Assembly (NCBI RefSeq): GCF_000739065.1
Contig: NZ_CP009149.1
Span: forward strand, 496,001 to 560,000
DNA from: Methanocaldococcus bathoardescens
GTDB taxonomy: Archaea; AGJL01; Methanococci; Methanococcales; Methanocaldococcaceae
Reading direction: 5' to 3'
DNA: 64,000 nt
Numbering within the stretch: the first letter of the stretch is position 1; every line of letters starts with the position of its first letter. Below, piece by piece: positions 10,938 through 19,059 of the stretch. A program made the position numbers and the translations under genes. The notes beneath the pieces are model-generated. The model was given only the letters and a program-made list of their open reading frames with translations, ran no database searches and was not told the origin of the DNA.

Positions 10938-10957
10938 TATATAAAATTTTCTATTTT
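10938..10957 (-). promoter_or_regulatory. Proximal TATA/BRE promoter candidate for mrtBGA
   Basis: Reading on the minus strand, AGAAAATTTTATATACC forms an A-rich BRE plus TATA box about 60 bases before the mrtB start, with the expected start of transcription 25 bases further down and a leader of about 35 bases. A second, more upstream promoter-like site at 11186 could add a long leader. Confidence 0.55.
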
Positions 10958-11015
10958 TTCCTAAAAATTACTAAAAAATATAAGAATAATAATATTAAAA
11001 TAAAAAAATAAATTC

Positions 11016-11170
11016 TGAATCCTCACAGAGGTGAGCCCAATATGCAATAGAACTTACGCAATTTTTGAATCCATAAAGGAAATTTGATGCCTTTAGGCAT
11101 CATTAATACAATAAAGTATAGACCTCTGCGTAAGTTCTATTGTGGGAGTGATTCCTATGGCATACGTGAT
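11016..11170 (-). ncRNA. Candidate structured RNA or mrt leader, interrupted by an inverted-repeat element
   Basis: Outside the inserted element (11048-11139) this stretch is unusually G+C-rich and can fold as a three-way junction: GAATC (11017-11021) pairs with GATTC (11150-11154), CTCAC with GTGAG (11022-11035), and CCCAATA with TATTGTGGG across the insertion. On the minus strand a BRE/TATA-like site lies about 20 bases upstream and a T-rich tract (TTTATTTTTTTATTTT) follows directly. It could be a free small RNA or an attenuator-like leader of mrtBGA. I match it to no known family. The rest of the 474-base gap is A+T-rich. Confidence 0.45.
11048..11139. mobile_element. MITE-like inverted-repeat element, type 3
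   Basis: TA-flanked element of 92 bases with ends TAGAACTTACGCA and TGCGTAAGTTCTA. A central hairpin GATGCC-TTTA-GGCATC is shared with the type 2 element at 31459. It sits in the loop of a hairpin of the candidate structured RNA, and removing it with one TA restores that hairpin. Confidence 0.85.
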
Positions 11171-11185
11171 ATGACAAAATTCATC

Positions 11186-11202
11186 ATATATAATATTTTC
11201 GG
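11186..11202 (-). promoter_or_regulatory. BRE/TATA promoter candidate for the structured RNA
   Basis: On the minus strand, CCGAAAATATTATATAT resembles a strong archaeal BRE plus TATA box. Transcription would start near 11163, just before the paired region described at 11016. It is upstream of the nearer mrt promoter, so it may drive a separate RNA or a second, longer mrt transcript. Confidence 0.5.
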
Positions 11203-11353
11203 TTTAGTTTTTAATATAAAGTTTTATCTTAAATTAAAATATTCATAAAAACAATATTTAAATATATTTTAATTCTTAATTTTTAATAGTAATATTTTTA
11301 TACCAAACACCTATTAATACTATTCTGCAAATAAGTATTACAAAAGTGATACT

Positions 11354-11734
11354 ATGGAACGGATTTCACTAACCATTGAGAAAAAACTGCTAAAGGACGT
11401 TGATGAAATTATAGATAAAGAAAAAATATCCCGTTCAGAATTCATAAGGAGGGCTTTAGAGTATTATGTAAAAAAATATGACTGGCTTAGTAGAATTGAA
11501 TCAAAAATTGGCGAAATAACAGTTATCTACAACTCAAAGGCTGTTGAAGATATTATTGAATTGGAAAGCCAATATAGAGATATTGTGATAATATCTCTCG
11601 AAATTCCGTTTGAAGGAAAAATCATTAGAAAGATTGCAATTAAAGGGCAGAGGGATAGAATAATTGAATTAGCAAATAAATTAAAAGGTATTAGTAATGT
11701 TGAACTTGCCCAACTAACTACAATTAGCATTTAG
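11354..11734 (+). CDS. NikR-like ribbon-helix-helix regulator lacking metal ligands
   Basis: 126 residues with the NikR layout: an N-terminal ribbon-helix-helix DNA-binding region (RISLTIEKKLLKDVDEII, then SRSEFIRRALEYYVKK) and a C-terminal ACT-like domain (about residues 55-126). NikR binds nickel through three His and one Cys in the C-terminal domain; this protein contains no His and no Cys at all, so it cannot bind nickel that way. It stands divergent from mrtBGA and nine bases upstream of the MoxR gene, so it may regulate either. AGTGATAC precedes the ATG. Effector unknown. Confidence 0.85.
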   Translation: MERISLTIEKKLLKDVDEIIDKEKISRSEFIRRALEYYVKKYDWLSRIESKIGEITVIYNSKAVEDIIELESQYRDIVIISLEIPFEGKIIRKIAIKGQRDRIIELANKLKGISNVELAQLTTISI

Positions 11735-11743
11735 AGTGAAATC

Positions 11744-12874
11744 ATGCATAAACTCGAGAAAATAAAACAAGAGCTAAATTCTTACTTCTTAGAAAGAAGG
11801 GAAGAAATAGATATTGCATTAACCTCAATCTTAGCTAATGAACATACTGTATTCTTAGGAAATCCAGGAGTTGCGAAATCACAATTAATTAGGGCTATTG
11901 CCTCACATATAAACGCTAATTACTTTGAAAAACTTATAACAAGATTTACAACAGAGGATGAATTATTCGGCCCTTTGAGTATTAAAGAGTTGAAAGATAA
12001 TGATAGGTTTGTTAGGAAAACTTCTGGTTATTTGCCTACAGCTGAAATTGCCTTCTTAGATGAAGTTTTTAAGGCTAATAGCTCTATATTAAACGCTTTG
12101 CTTTCGATAATCAATGAAAGAATTTATCATAATGGGGATAGGATAGAGAAAGCTCCATTAATTAGTTTGTTCGGAGCTTCAAATGAACTGCCTGAAGAAA
12201 ATGAGTTATTAGCTTTCTATGATAGGTTTTTGTTTAGGAAAGTTGTTAATGGGATAAAGAGCTGTGAGAATTTAGTAAAGCTCATTAAATTGGATGAAGA
12301 GTATAAGCCAAAAACAATAATAACTATAAAAGAACTTAGAAAGATGCAAGAAAAAGCTAATAAAGTTGATATAGAAAATATTATTGGGTATTTAGTTGAT
12401 ATAAAGAAGAAGTTGTCTCAAAATCATATCTATATTTCAGATAGAAGATTTAAAAAATCAGTTAAAGCGATTAAGTGTTTTGCCTATCTAAATGGTAGGA
12501 AAGAAGCAGAAATTGAAGATTTAGAGATATTAAGGCATATATTTTGGGATGATGTGGATGATATATTGGTCGTTTCAAAGGTTGTCTTTGATATAACTAA
12601 TAAATATGCTGAACAGGTTTTAGATAAGGTAGAAATCATTAAAAATCTCAAAAATGAGCTTAAATATATAGACATTAAAAAAATTAGTGAATGTAAAAAA
12701 GATTACAACAAATTAATTGAAATTCTTTGTAAAATGGCATATATAAGATTAGAATTGAAAAAAATAAGAAATGAAGCACTAATAAACAAAAGAAAAACTG
12801 ATTTTATTGATGAAGTCATTAAAGAGACGGATGACTTCAACACCTATATTGAAGGGATTTTAAATGAATTCTGA
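11744..12874 (+). CDS. MoxR/RavA-family AAA+ ATPase
   Basis: 376-residue AAA+ ATPase of the MoxR group, which remodel or help mature protein complexes together with VWA-domain partners. Walker A GNPGVAKSQ at residues 39-47, Walker B IAFLDEVFKAN near residue 105, sensor 1 FGASNELP, and a RavA-like C-terminal helical part. The gene follows the NikR-like regulator by nine bases and overlaps the next gene by 11 bases. The VWA protein at 14002 is its likely partner. No client protein is identified; its location beside mrt suggests a metalloenzyme but does not prove it. Confidence 0.88.
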   Translation: MHKLEKIKQELNSYFLERREEIDIALTSILANEHTVFLGNPGVAKSQLIRAIASHINANYFEKLITRFTTEDELFGPLSIKELKDNDRFVRKTSGYLPTAEIAFLDEVFKANSSILNALLSIINERIYHNGDRIEKAPLISLFGASNELPEENELLAFYDRFLFRKVVNGIKSCENLVKLIKLDEEYKPKTIITIKELRKMQEKANKVDIENIIGYLVDIKKKLSQNHIYISDRRFKKSVKAIKCFAYLNGRKEAEIEDLEILRHIFWDDVDDILVVSKVVFDITNKYAEQVLDKVEIIKNLKNELKYIDIKKISECKKDYNKLIEILCKMAYIRLELKKIRNEALINKRKTDFIDEVIKETDDFNTYIEGILNEF

Positions 12875-13493
12875 AGAGTATAAAAAGAAATTAAAACTAA
12901 ACTATGGAAATAGAGAGAAATTAAAAGTTTTGAAGGAATTGTATAAAATGGAAGTTGATGAATTGGTTAAATTAAATATATTAGATGATGTTTTTGAGTT
13001 ATTAACATCAACAAAGGAAAGAGGATTTGAAGATATAATCTCAACTCAATACACTTCTGATTCAAAAAATAGAGCTATTATACACTACTGTATAAAAATT
13101 ATAGAAAAGGTTGGTATTAAATATCCAAATTTGGTCTATACCTATATACCTTACTTAATAAAGCTCTTAGACAGTGAGTTTGAGTGCATTAGATTTGCAA
13201 GTGCTGAAGCTTTGGCAAACATCCCTTCAAAACTAACAATCTATGCATATCCAAAACTTATAAAGAAATTAGACAATAAAGTTTATGCTAAAGTATTGGT
13301 TAAGTTAATAATGAAATCAGACAACAAAGAGGCAATTTTATTAAAGCTTTTTGAGAATTTTAATGAATATTCCCTTTATATAATAAAAGAGCTTTATAAA
13401 TATGACAAAGAGTTAATTTATGAATTTATCCCACTAATTTTAAGGGACTTTGGAAATAAAGGCTTAATTATAGTTTTTTGCAAAACTTATTAA
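12864..13493 (+). CDS. HEAT-like repeat protein, 3' end inside an inverted-repeat element
   Basis: 209 residues, rich in helices with repeated units such as YTYIPYLIKLLDSEFECIRF and SAEALANIPSKL, typical of HEAT-like solenoids. It overlaps the MoxR gene by 11 bases and probably works with it. The last seven or so residues (IVFCKTY) are encoded by the left end of the element at 13471, so the natural C-terminus has been replaced or cut off. The solenoid stops abruptly; truncation is likely. No family name can be given. Confidence 0.72.
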   Translation: MNSEEYKKKLKLNYGNREKLKVLKELYKMEVDELVKLNILDDVFELLTSTKERGFEDIISTQYTSDSKNRAIIHYCIKIIEKVGIKYPNLVYTYIPYLIKLLDSEFECIRFASAEALANIPSKLTIYAYPKLIKKLDNKVYAKVLVKLIMKSDNKEAILLKLFENFNEYSLYIIKELYKYDKELIYEFIPLILRDFGNKGLIIVFCKTY

Positions 13494-13579
13494 AATTAAG
13501 AAAGGAAAATTTGAACGCCTTTCTTTAGGAAGGCGTTCATAAATACCTTATGTATTCCAAAATGTTTTGCAAAAAACTA
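13471..13579. mobile_element. MITE-like inverted-repeat element, type 1 (copy b)
   Basis: 109-base TA-flanked copy with ends TAGTTTTTTGCAAAA and TTTTGCAAAAAACTA and one central hairpin, GAACGCCTT with AAGGCGTTC. It lies at the meeting point of two convergent genes and supplies the end of both: codons and stop for the plus-strand gene, and the TAG stop (13577-13579) for the minus-strand gene. Confidence 0.85.
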
Positions 13580-13921
13580 TTGTGATGCAAGAGATACAGG
13601 CTGATTAACAAAAACATTCTCTTCAATTCTAAATTGTTGAGTATAGCCAACTAATTTAGGGATAGATTTCATTAAATTTTCTACTATACTTATAGATATA
13701 AATTCTGGGATGATGTCATAGTCATTCTCAGTATTTATCTCCCCCTCAATGTATGCTTCAAAAGAAAACTCACCATAGGCTTTAATATTACATACAAAGC
13801 TGAATTTCTTTGCGTCCATTTTTTTATACTCAATGTTCCAGTCAACATTTAGCTCTACAGTTCTATTCTTAGGGATTTTTGTAGGGGGTTTTATAGAAAT
13901 ACTTAAAAGATTCACTTCCAT
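13577..13921 (-). CDS. Hypothetical protein, weakly SecB-like beta-rich pattern
   Basis: 114 residues. Alternating hydrophobic strands in the first two thirds (VELNVDWNIEYKKMD, FSFVCNIKAYGEFSFEAYIE) and then a helix and a FVNQP segment, an order that weakly recalls the SecB chaperone fold. I do not claim homology. A strong ribosome site (GGTGAGATT) precedes the ATG, so it is a real gene. Its TAG stop is formed by the element at 13471, so the C-terminus may be shortened. It is divergent from the VWA gene and shares a short promoter region with TATA-like sequence in both directions. Confidence 0.6.
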   Translation of the reverse strand: MEVNLLSISIKPPTKIPKNRTVELNVDWNIEYKKMDAKKFSFVCNIKAYGEFSFEAYIEGEINTENDYDIIPEFISISIVENLMKSIPKLVGYTQQFRIEENVFVNQPVSLASQ

Positions 13922-14001
13922 AATCTCACCGTGTAATACTTTTATATAAAATAGTATATATATTTTATGATTTATTTTAAGTTTAGTATTATGGTGGGAA
14001 A

Positions 14002-15150
14002 ATGATTAGATATGATAAGTATGATAAGATGGTTTGGGAGAGATGTAAAGATAAAATTACCTTTCATTTAAGTGAAAAAGAGACGGAGATAATATTTTAT
14101 TTATTCTTTAAGTATGAAGTTGAAATTTTGGAAGAAAACGATTTAATTAAAAAAATTGTAAGAGATAGAAGATTCAAGAATATAAAATCAATAACTACAT
14201 TGGATGAAAACTATTCTTTAATTGCCACTGAATTTTTTTGTGAGAAATTTAAAGAGTTTAAGGAAAAAAGTAAAGAAGAGGATATAAGTGAGCTGTTAGA
14301 TGAGCTTGAAAGTTATATGGAAAATATAACATCATCTTTCAGCTCTTTTGGTTCTGGTGAAGGATATAAAAGCCATACTGACCCAAAGAAAAAATTGGAA
14401 TTAACTGAAAAGTTATTAAAAAACAATAAACTCAAAGAATTTATAAAAATATTAGGAAAATTTAAAAGAATGGCTATAAAAAAATATAAAACAAAAATTA
14501 AGCACTTTTCAGGAGAGAAGTATTCAATAAACTTTGGAAATAATTTAATAAATCTGCTTCCTTCAGAGTATAAAAACTTTGCTGAAGAAACACTTTTTAT
14601 TGATTTGCTAAGGAGGTATAATGAAAATAAACTTTTAAATTATAAAATATTAGAAAATAATGAAAATTGCGGGGACTTTGTTGTTTGTTTGGACTTAAGT
14701 GGTTCTATGAGAGGAAACAAGGAGATTTGGGCAAAAGCAATTGCTCTCTGCTTAATGGATATATCTTTAAAAAGAAATAAAAGATATATTGCAATTTTGT
14801 TTGATGATGGTGTTAGAGACATAAAAATTTATGAAAAAAAGGTATCTTTTGATGAAATTTTAGATTTTGCCTCTGTATTTTATGGAGGAGGGACAAATTT
14901 TGAAAAACCGTTGAGAGAGGCGTTAAAATTTAATGGAGACATTGTTTTTATTACAGATGGAGAGTGTGAAATATCTTTGGAGTTTTTAGAGAAGATTAGA
15001 GAGGAGAAACAGAAGAGAAGAATAAAGATTTATTCCATATGCATAAATACAAAACCAACAGTTAGCTTAAAACAGATATCTGACAATGCTATAACAATCT
15101 ATGAATTAACATCTAAGACAGCTGAAAAGGTTTTTGACATATTAATTTAA
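14002..15150 (+). CDS. VWA-domain protein, likely MoxR partner (ViaA/CoxE-like)
   Basis: 382 residues. The N-terminal half is helical and charged. The C-terminal third is a von Willebrand A domain with a MIDAS site: DLSGS at residues 231-235, a Thr in GGGTNFE, and VFITDGE. In other organisms VWA proteins of this layout act with MoxR/RavA ATPases in metal insertion or complex assembly. Ribosome site GGTGGGAAA precedes the ATG. It overlaps the convergent HAD gene by four bases. The minus-strand gene at 13577 and an element separate it from the MoxR gene, so it has its own promoter. Confidence 0.85.
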   Translation: MIRYDKYDKMVWERCKDKITFHLSEKETEIIFYLFFKYEVEILEENDLIKKIVRDRRFKNIKSITTLDENYSLIATEFFCEKFKEFKEKSKEEDISELLDELESYMENITSSFSSFGSGEGYKSHTDPKKKLELTEKLLKNNKLKEFIKILGKFKRMAIKKYKTKIKHFSGEKYSINFGNNLINLLPSEYKNFAEETLFIDLLRRYNENKLLNYKILENNENCGDFVVCLDLSGSMRGNKEIWAKAIALCLMDISLKRNKRYIAILFDDGVRDIKIYEKKVSFDEILDFASVFYGGGTNFEKPLREALKFNGDIVFITDGECEISLEFLEKIREEKQKRRIKIYSICINTKPTVSLKQISDNAITIYELTSKTAEKVFDILI

Positions 15151-15596
15151 TCTCTAATTGTCGCTCTTAGCCGATTATCTTTTAATATCAAGTCGAGAGC
15201 ATCATTTATATCTTTAACAACAATATCTGAGCTTAATATTGTTTTGCTCCAAGCTCCCTCATCTCCAATAACGCAAATTCCCAAATCAGCATTTTTTAAT
15301 AATAATTCATCATTGTTTCCATTACCTATGGCAATAATTTTTTTATCAGGATTTTCTTTTTTTAAGTCCTCTAAAATTTTTAGTTTAGCTATTTTTTCAC
15401 TACCATATTTTTCTCTATCTACTTTTATGCCCTTGACGTTTAAATCTTTTGCTATCTCATTTAAAGTTCCAAAAGTATCTGCCGACAAAATATATATTTC
15501 AGCTTTTTCTTTTAAAATAGATAATCTTTCTTTAACCCCTTCTTTTATCTTTCCATCAGTGGCTATTGTCCCATTTAAATCTAAAAGAATAATCAT
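15147..15596 (-). CDS. HAD-superfamily protein, soluble P-type-ATPase-like
   Basis: 149 residues from the ATG at 15596, preceded by GGTTGAT. HAD motif I is DLNGT at residues 6-10 (nucleophile Asp6), motif II Ser in ILSAD, a conserved Lys near residue 90-100, and motif III GNGNNDELLL. There is no large cap domain, which fits the family annotated as soluble P-type ATPases. Phosphatase substrate unknown. It is convergent with the VWA gene. Confidence 0.85.
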   Translation of the reverse strand: MIILLDLNGTIATDGKIKEGVKERLSILKEKAEIYILSADTFGTLNEIAKDLNVKGIKVDREKYGSEKIAKLKILEDLKKENPDKKIIAIGNGNNDELLLKNADLGICVIGDEGAWSKTILSSDIVVKDINDALDLILKDNRLRATIRD

Positions 15597-15697
15597 ACGT
15601 ATCAACCAAAAAATTTTTTTATTTTTCTAAGATTTTAAAAAAAGATGTATAAAAAATTAGCTAATAAAATATCTAATAGCCAAAATCCTTTTAGTTT

Positions 15698-16585
15698 TTA
15701 ATCCCTTGTTATCATAGTTCCAATACCTTCCTCTGTAAATATTTCCAACAATAAAGCATGAGGTATTTTTCCATTAATTATATGAACACTTTTAACTCCA
15801 TGTTTTAGAGCATATAAAGCACTCTCTGCCTTTGGAATCATTCCTCCTTTTATCCTCCCATCTTCTATCATTTCTTTTAGTTCTGAGGCAGTTAATTTCC
15901 TATGCAAAGTTTCTGGATTATTTATATCATCCATTATTCCATCGACATCGGTTATTAAAATAAGCTTTTCCGCTTTCAAAGCTCCAGCTATGTCTCCAGC
16001 AACCGTATCAGCATTTAAGTTATATGCCTCCCCTTTTTCATCCAAACCAATTGGTGATATGACTGGAATATAGCCGTTGTTTATCAGAATTTCTAAAAGT
16101 TCAGTATTAACCTCTACTGTTTCTCCAACTCTACCCAAATCTACAGCTATCTCTTCCCCTTTCTCATTTTTAATGTATTTTATTTTTTTCTTTGCAATTA
16201 TAATCCTTCCAGATTTTCCTGATAACCCAACTGCCTTTCCACCAAATTTTGATAGTTTTGAAACAATATCCCCATTAATTTTTCCAGCTAAGACCATTTC
16301 AACAATATCTAAAGTTTCTTCATCAGTAACTCTTAAACCATGAACAAATTCTGGCTTTTTACCCATCTTTTCCATAGCTTTGTTAATTTCAGGCCCTCCA
16401 CCATGAACAACAACTGGATGTATTCCAACATACTTCAGCAAAACAACATCTTGGGCAGTCCAATTCTTTGCCTTTTCATCAATCATCGCATGGCCACCAT
16501 ACTTTATAACAAAAGTCTTTCCATAGAATTTCTGTATGAATGGTAGAGCTTCCATTAAAATCTCTGCTTTTTCTATCATATCCAT
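15698..16585 (-). CDS. argB: Acetylglutamate kinase
   Basis: Phosphorylates N-acetyl-glutamate, second step of arginine synthesis. 295 residues of the amino acid kinase fold: FVIKYGGHAM near the start, VVHGGGPEIN, NADTVAGDIAGAL, LITDVDGIMDD and GGMIPKAESALYALKHGV. Two nearby ATG codons are possible starts (16585 and 16579). The 267-base region upstream holds the type 4 element at 16625, which lies about 40 bases before the start and may move or replace the promoter. Confidence 0.95.
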   Translation of the reverse strand: MDMIEKAEILMEALPFIQKFYGKTFVIKYGGHAMIDEKAKNWTAQDVVLLKYVGIHPVVVHGGGPEINKAMEKMGKKPEFVHGLRVTDEETLDIVEMVLAGKINGDIVSKLSKFGGKAVGLSGKSGRIIIAKKKIKYIKNEKGEEIAVDLGRVGETVEVNTELLEILINNGYIPVISPIGLDEKGEAYNLNADTVAGDIAGALKAEKLILITDVDGIMDDINNPETLHRKLTASELKEMIEDGRIKGGMIPKAESALYALKHGVKSVHIINGKIPHALLLEIFTEEGIGTMITRD

Positions 16586-16624
16586 CCCTATAATTTTTTA
16601 AGTTTAAAGTGAATAAAAGTGCTA

Positions 16625-16728
16625 TAGTCAATCTTCGAATATGAAACATCCACTAAAGGAATAAATATAAAGCCTCAAAGAGGCTTTATAACTACCTTAT
16701 TCATCATCAAACATTTGAAGATTGACTA
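16625..16728. mobile_element. MITE-like inverted-repeat element, type 4 (copy a)
   Basis: 104-base TA-flanked element with ends TAGTCAATCTTC and GAAGATTGACTA, and a central perfect 10-bp stem ATAAAGCCTC / GAGGCTTTAT. It lies between the argB start and the divergent DUF555 gene. Second copy at 61695. Confidence 0.85.
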
Positions 16729-16852
16729 TTTAAAACTTATCAAACAATAACTTTAAATAATAGTAAATCTGTAAGTAAGATAATTAATAGAGAGTTAAGA
16801 GTTTAAATAAATTTTTAAATAAAATGAGATTTTTGGTGGTTGGTGAGAGAAG

Positions 16853-17200
16853 ATGCCGAATTATCATGTGACTTTACAAGCTGCATATGTTGTGAGAAAC
16901 GTAGATGATGTAGAAGACGCTATAAGCGTCACCATATCTCAAATAGGGAAAATGTTGAATAAAGAAGGATTAAACTATGTGGATATAGATATTGGATTAA
17001 CCATCTGTCCAAAATGTGGAGAGTTGGTAGATTGTGTATTAGTTGTAGCAAGAACAGCTTTAGTTGGTGTTTTGTTATCTATGAAAGTCTTTAATGCTGA
17101 AAGTCCAGAGCATGCTATAAGAATAGCTAAAGCAACAATTGGAAAAGTTTTAAAAAATATTCCATTAGAACCTGTTGATGTTGTAGAGTTGGAAAAATAA
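16853..17200 (+). CDS. DUF555 / UPF0212 family protein
   Basis: 115 residues, a small conserved protein of methanogens and relatives with unknown function. [11 protein letters not shown] cluster near residue 52 may bind zinc. The start follows GGTGAGAGAAG. Hydrophobic strands and helices alternate and there is no membrane segment. It is divergent from argB and stands alone. Confidence 0.85.
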   Translation: MPNYHVTLQAAYVVRNVDDVEDAISVTISQIGKMLNKEGLNYVDIDIGLTICPKCGELVDCVLVVARTALVGVLLSMKVFNAESPEHAIRIAKATIGKVLKNIPLEPVDVVELEK

Positions 17201-17241
17201 AAATAAAAAAAGATTAATAAAATTCTTCTATAATTTATCAT

Positions 17242-17544
17242 TTATCCTTTTTTAAATCCTAATCCAAATCCTACAAGGAATGAGGTTCCAAAGGATATTG
17301 AATGTGCAAGTCCAATAATCTTATCCCCAAAAACCAATATTGAGTTTTCAAGATTTCCAAGCAATGCTGAAAATGCCTCTTTATTAATACTTATAACACC
17401 TATTTTAGCTAAGTAAAGTAAGCTTAATATATAAATCCCTATTAAAAATGCTACTACCTTTATAGCCTTTTTTGCAGCCCATCCAACTACAAATCCAATA
17501 ACAAATCCACTACCTATATCTGGAAAAAATTGAGTAATATCCAT
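17242..17544 (-). CDS. FUN14-family small membrane protein
   Basis: 100 residues with three hydrophobic segments. The opening, [20 protein letters not shown], and the Gly-rich C-terminal helix ending FGLGFKKG match the FUN14 family found in archaea. Function in archaea is unknown; the eukaryotic relatives are mitochondrial outer-membrane proteins. Ribosome site AAGGTGATT precedes the ATG. It is convergent with the DUF555 gene and divergent from the PAPS-reductase-fold gene. Confidence 0.75.
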   Translation of the reverse strand: MDITQFFPDIGSGFVIGFVVGWAAKKAIKVVAFLIGIYILSLLYLAKIGVISINKEAFSALLGNLENSILVFGDKIIGLAHSISFGTSFLVGFGLGFKKG

Positions 17545-17627
17545 AAATAATCACCTTACTAATTGCATTAATTAAAAATTTCTTTAGCTTATAATATATA
17601 AAAAAGTTTCTTCTAAGAGTGATGTCT

Positions 17628-19052
17628 ATGAAAACATACATTGGGAAGATTCATTTAAAATGGTGTAAAAACTGCAACATTCCATTATTAGGAAGAGTTT
17701 GTGAAGTTTGCGGTTCAAAAGCAGAGGAAGTAGAATTAACTCCCCCCGGAGACCCAAGATTAGGATTTCAGTATGATATTGACTTTATAAATAAAATTAT
17801 AGAAGAAGAATTTGGAGCTAAAAATGTGTTAAATGGAAAAATTATTTTACTAAATAAACTTCCGGGTAATGAGGAAGCTTACGAAGTTATAGTCGATGGA
17901 GAAGTTAAATACCTAATTTACTTTGATGAAAATAAGGAAAGATGGAAAATTAAGTTAAAATTAAATGGAGCAAGGGATTTGATAGAAAAAGGGGCTTATA
18001 AAAAAATAATTAAAATAAAAAATGATGTTGTAGAAGTTTTGAAAAATAGAAAGGGTTCTGTTTTAAGACCTGGGATAGTTGAATTTACAGATGATATTGA
18101 AGAAAGAGATGATGTAATAATAGTTGATGAAAATAATAGAGTTGTAGGTGTAGGATTAGCAACTGTTTCATCTGAAGAAATAAAAAACATGGAAAAAGGT
18201 AGAGTTGTTAAGGTTAGATTTTTTATTAAAGATGATGAAGAAAATTATGAAATTAGAAAGGTTTATGATAGCTTAGAGGAAGCATTTGATTTAATGGTTA
18301 AAGCTAATAAAGGAGTTATAGATGCATTTGAAAGAAATGCCCTTGGATTTATAAAAAACACTTATGAAAGAATAAAAAAGCCCGTTATGGTAGCATTTTC
18401 TGGAGGGAAAGATAGTTTAACCACCTTAATTTTAACATTAAAAGCTTTAGGAAAAGATATTGATGTTATATTTATTGATACCGGCTTAGAATTTGAGGAA
18501 ACGTTAAAAAACGTTGAAGATGTTGAAAAGCATTACGGCATTAAAATAATTAAATTAAAAGGGGAAAATTTCTGGAAAAAAGTTAAAGAATATGGCATTC
18601 CAGCAAGAGATTATAGATGGTGCTCTGAGATTTGTAAATTAGAGCCATTAAAGAGATTTATTGAAGAGAATTATGAAGATGATGTCTTGGCATTTGTTGG
18701 GGTTAGAAAATATGAAAGTTTCAATAGAGCTACTAAAAAAAGAGTTCATAGAAACACATACATTAAAAAACAAATAAATGCTCTTCCAATATTCCATTGG
18801 AGTACTTTACATGTTTGGATATATTTATTGAGAGAAAAAGCACCTTACAACAAATTGTATGAGAAAGGTTTTGACAGAATTGGCTGTTTCATGTGTCCAG
18901 CAATGGAAATGGGAGAAATGGATAAAATAAAGAGGGAGTTCCCAGAGTTATGGGAAAAATGGGAGAGGGTTTTGAGAGAATATGCTGAGAAACATAACTT
19001 GGGAGAGGAATGGATAAAGAAGGGATTGTGGAGATGGAGACATAAACTTTAA
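17628..19052 (+). CDS. PAPS reductase-fold protein with zinc ribbon and PUA-like region
   Basis: 474 residues. Order: zinc ribbon (Cys13, Cys16, Cys25, Cys28), a middle part whose segment KKIIKIKNDVVEVLKNRKGS followed by VVGVGLA resembles a PUA domain, then a PP-loop domain with SGGKDS at residues 258-263, WCSEICKLEPL, and a Cys pair in GCFMCPAMEMG near residue 420. AGTGAT upstream favours the ATG at 17628. Annotated relatives are called PAPS reductases, but the PUA-like part suggests RNA as substrate, for example tRNA thiolation. That is inference. It stands alone. Confidence 0.8.
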   Translation: MKTYIGKIHLKWCKNCNIPLLGRVCEVCGSKAEEVELTPPGDPRLGFQYDIDFINKIIEEEFGAKNVLNGKIILLNKLPGNEEAYEVIVDGEVKYLIYFDENKERWKIKLKLNGARDLIEKGAYKKIIKIKNDVVEVLKNRKGSVLRPGIVEFTDDIEERDDVIIVDENNRVVGVGLATVSSEEIKNMEKGRVVKVRFFIKDDEENYEIRKVYDSLEEAFDLMVKANKGVIDAFERNALGFIKNTYERIKKPVMVAFSGGKDSLTTLILTLKALGKDIDVIFIDTGLEFEETLKNVEDVEKHYGIKIIKLKGENFWKKVKEYGIPARDYRWCSEICKLEPLKRFIEENYEDDVLAFVGVRKYESFNRATKKRVHRNTYIKKQINALPIFHWSTLHVWIYLLREKAPYNKLYEKGFDRIGCFMCPAMEMGEMDKIKREFPELWEKWERVLREYAEKHNLGEEWIKKGLWRWRHKL

Positions 19053-19059
19053 ATATCCT

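Noticed and set aside
10880-11353. Known riboswitch classes (fluoride, NiCo, c-di-GMP) or a hammerhead ribozyme in the mrt upstream region
   Set aside because: The conserved cores of these classes, as I remember them, are not present. Only an uncharacterised junction can be claimed.
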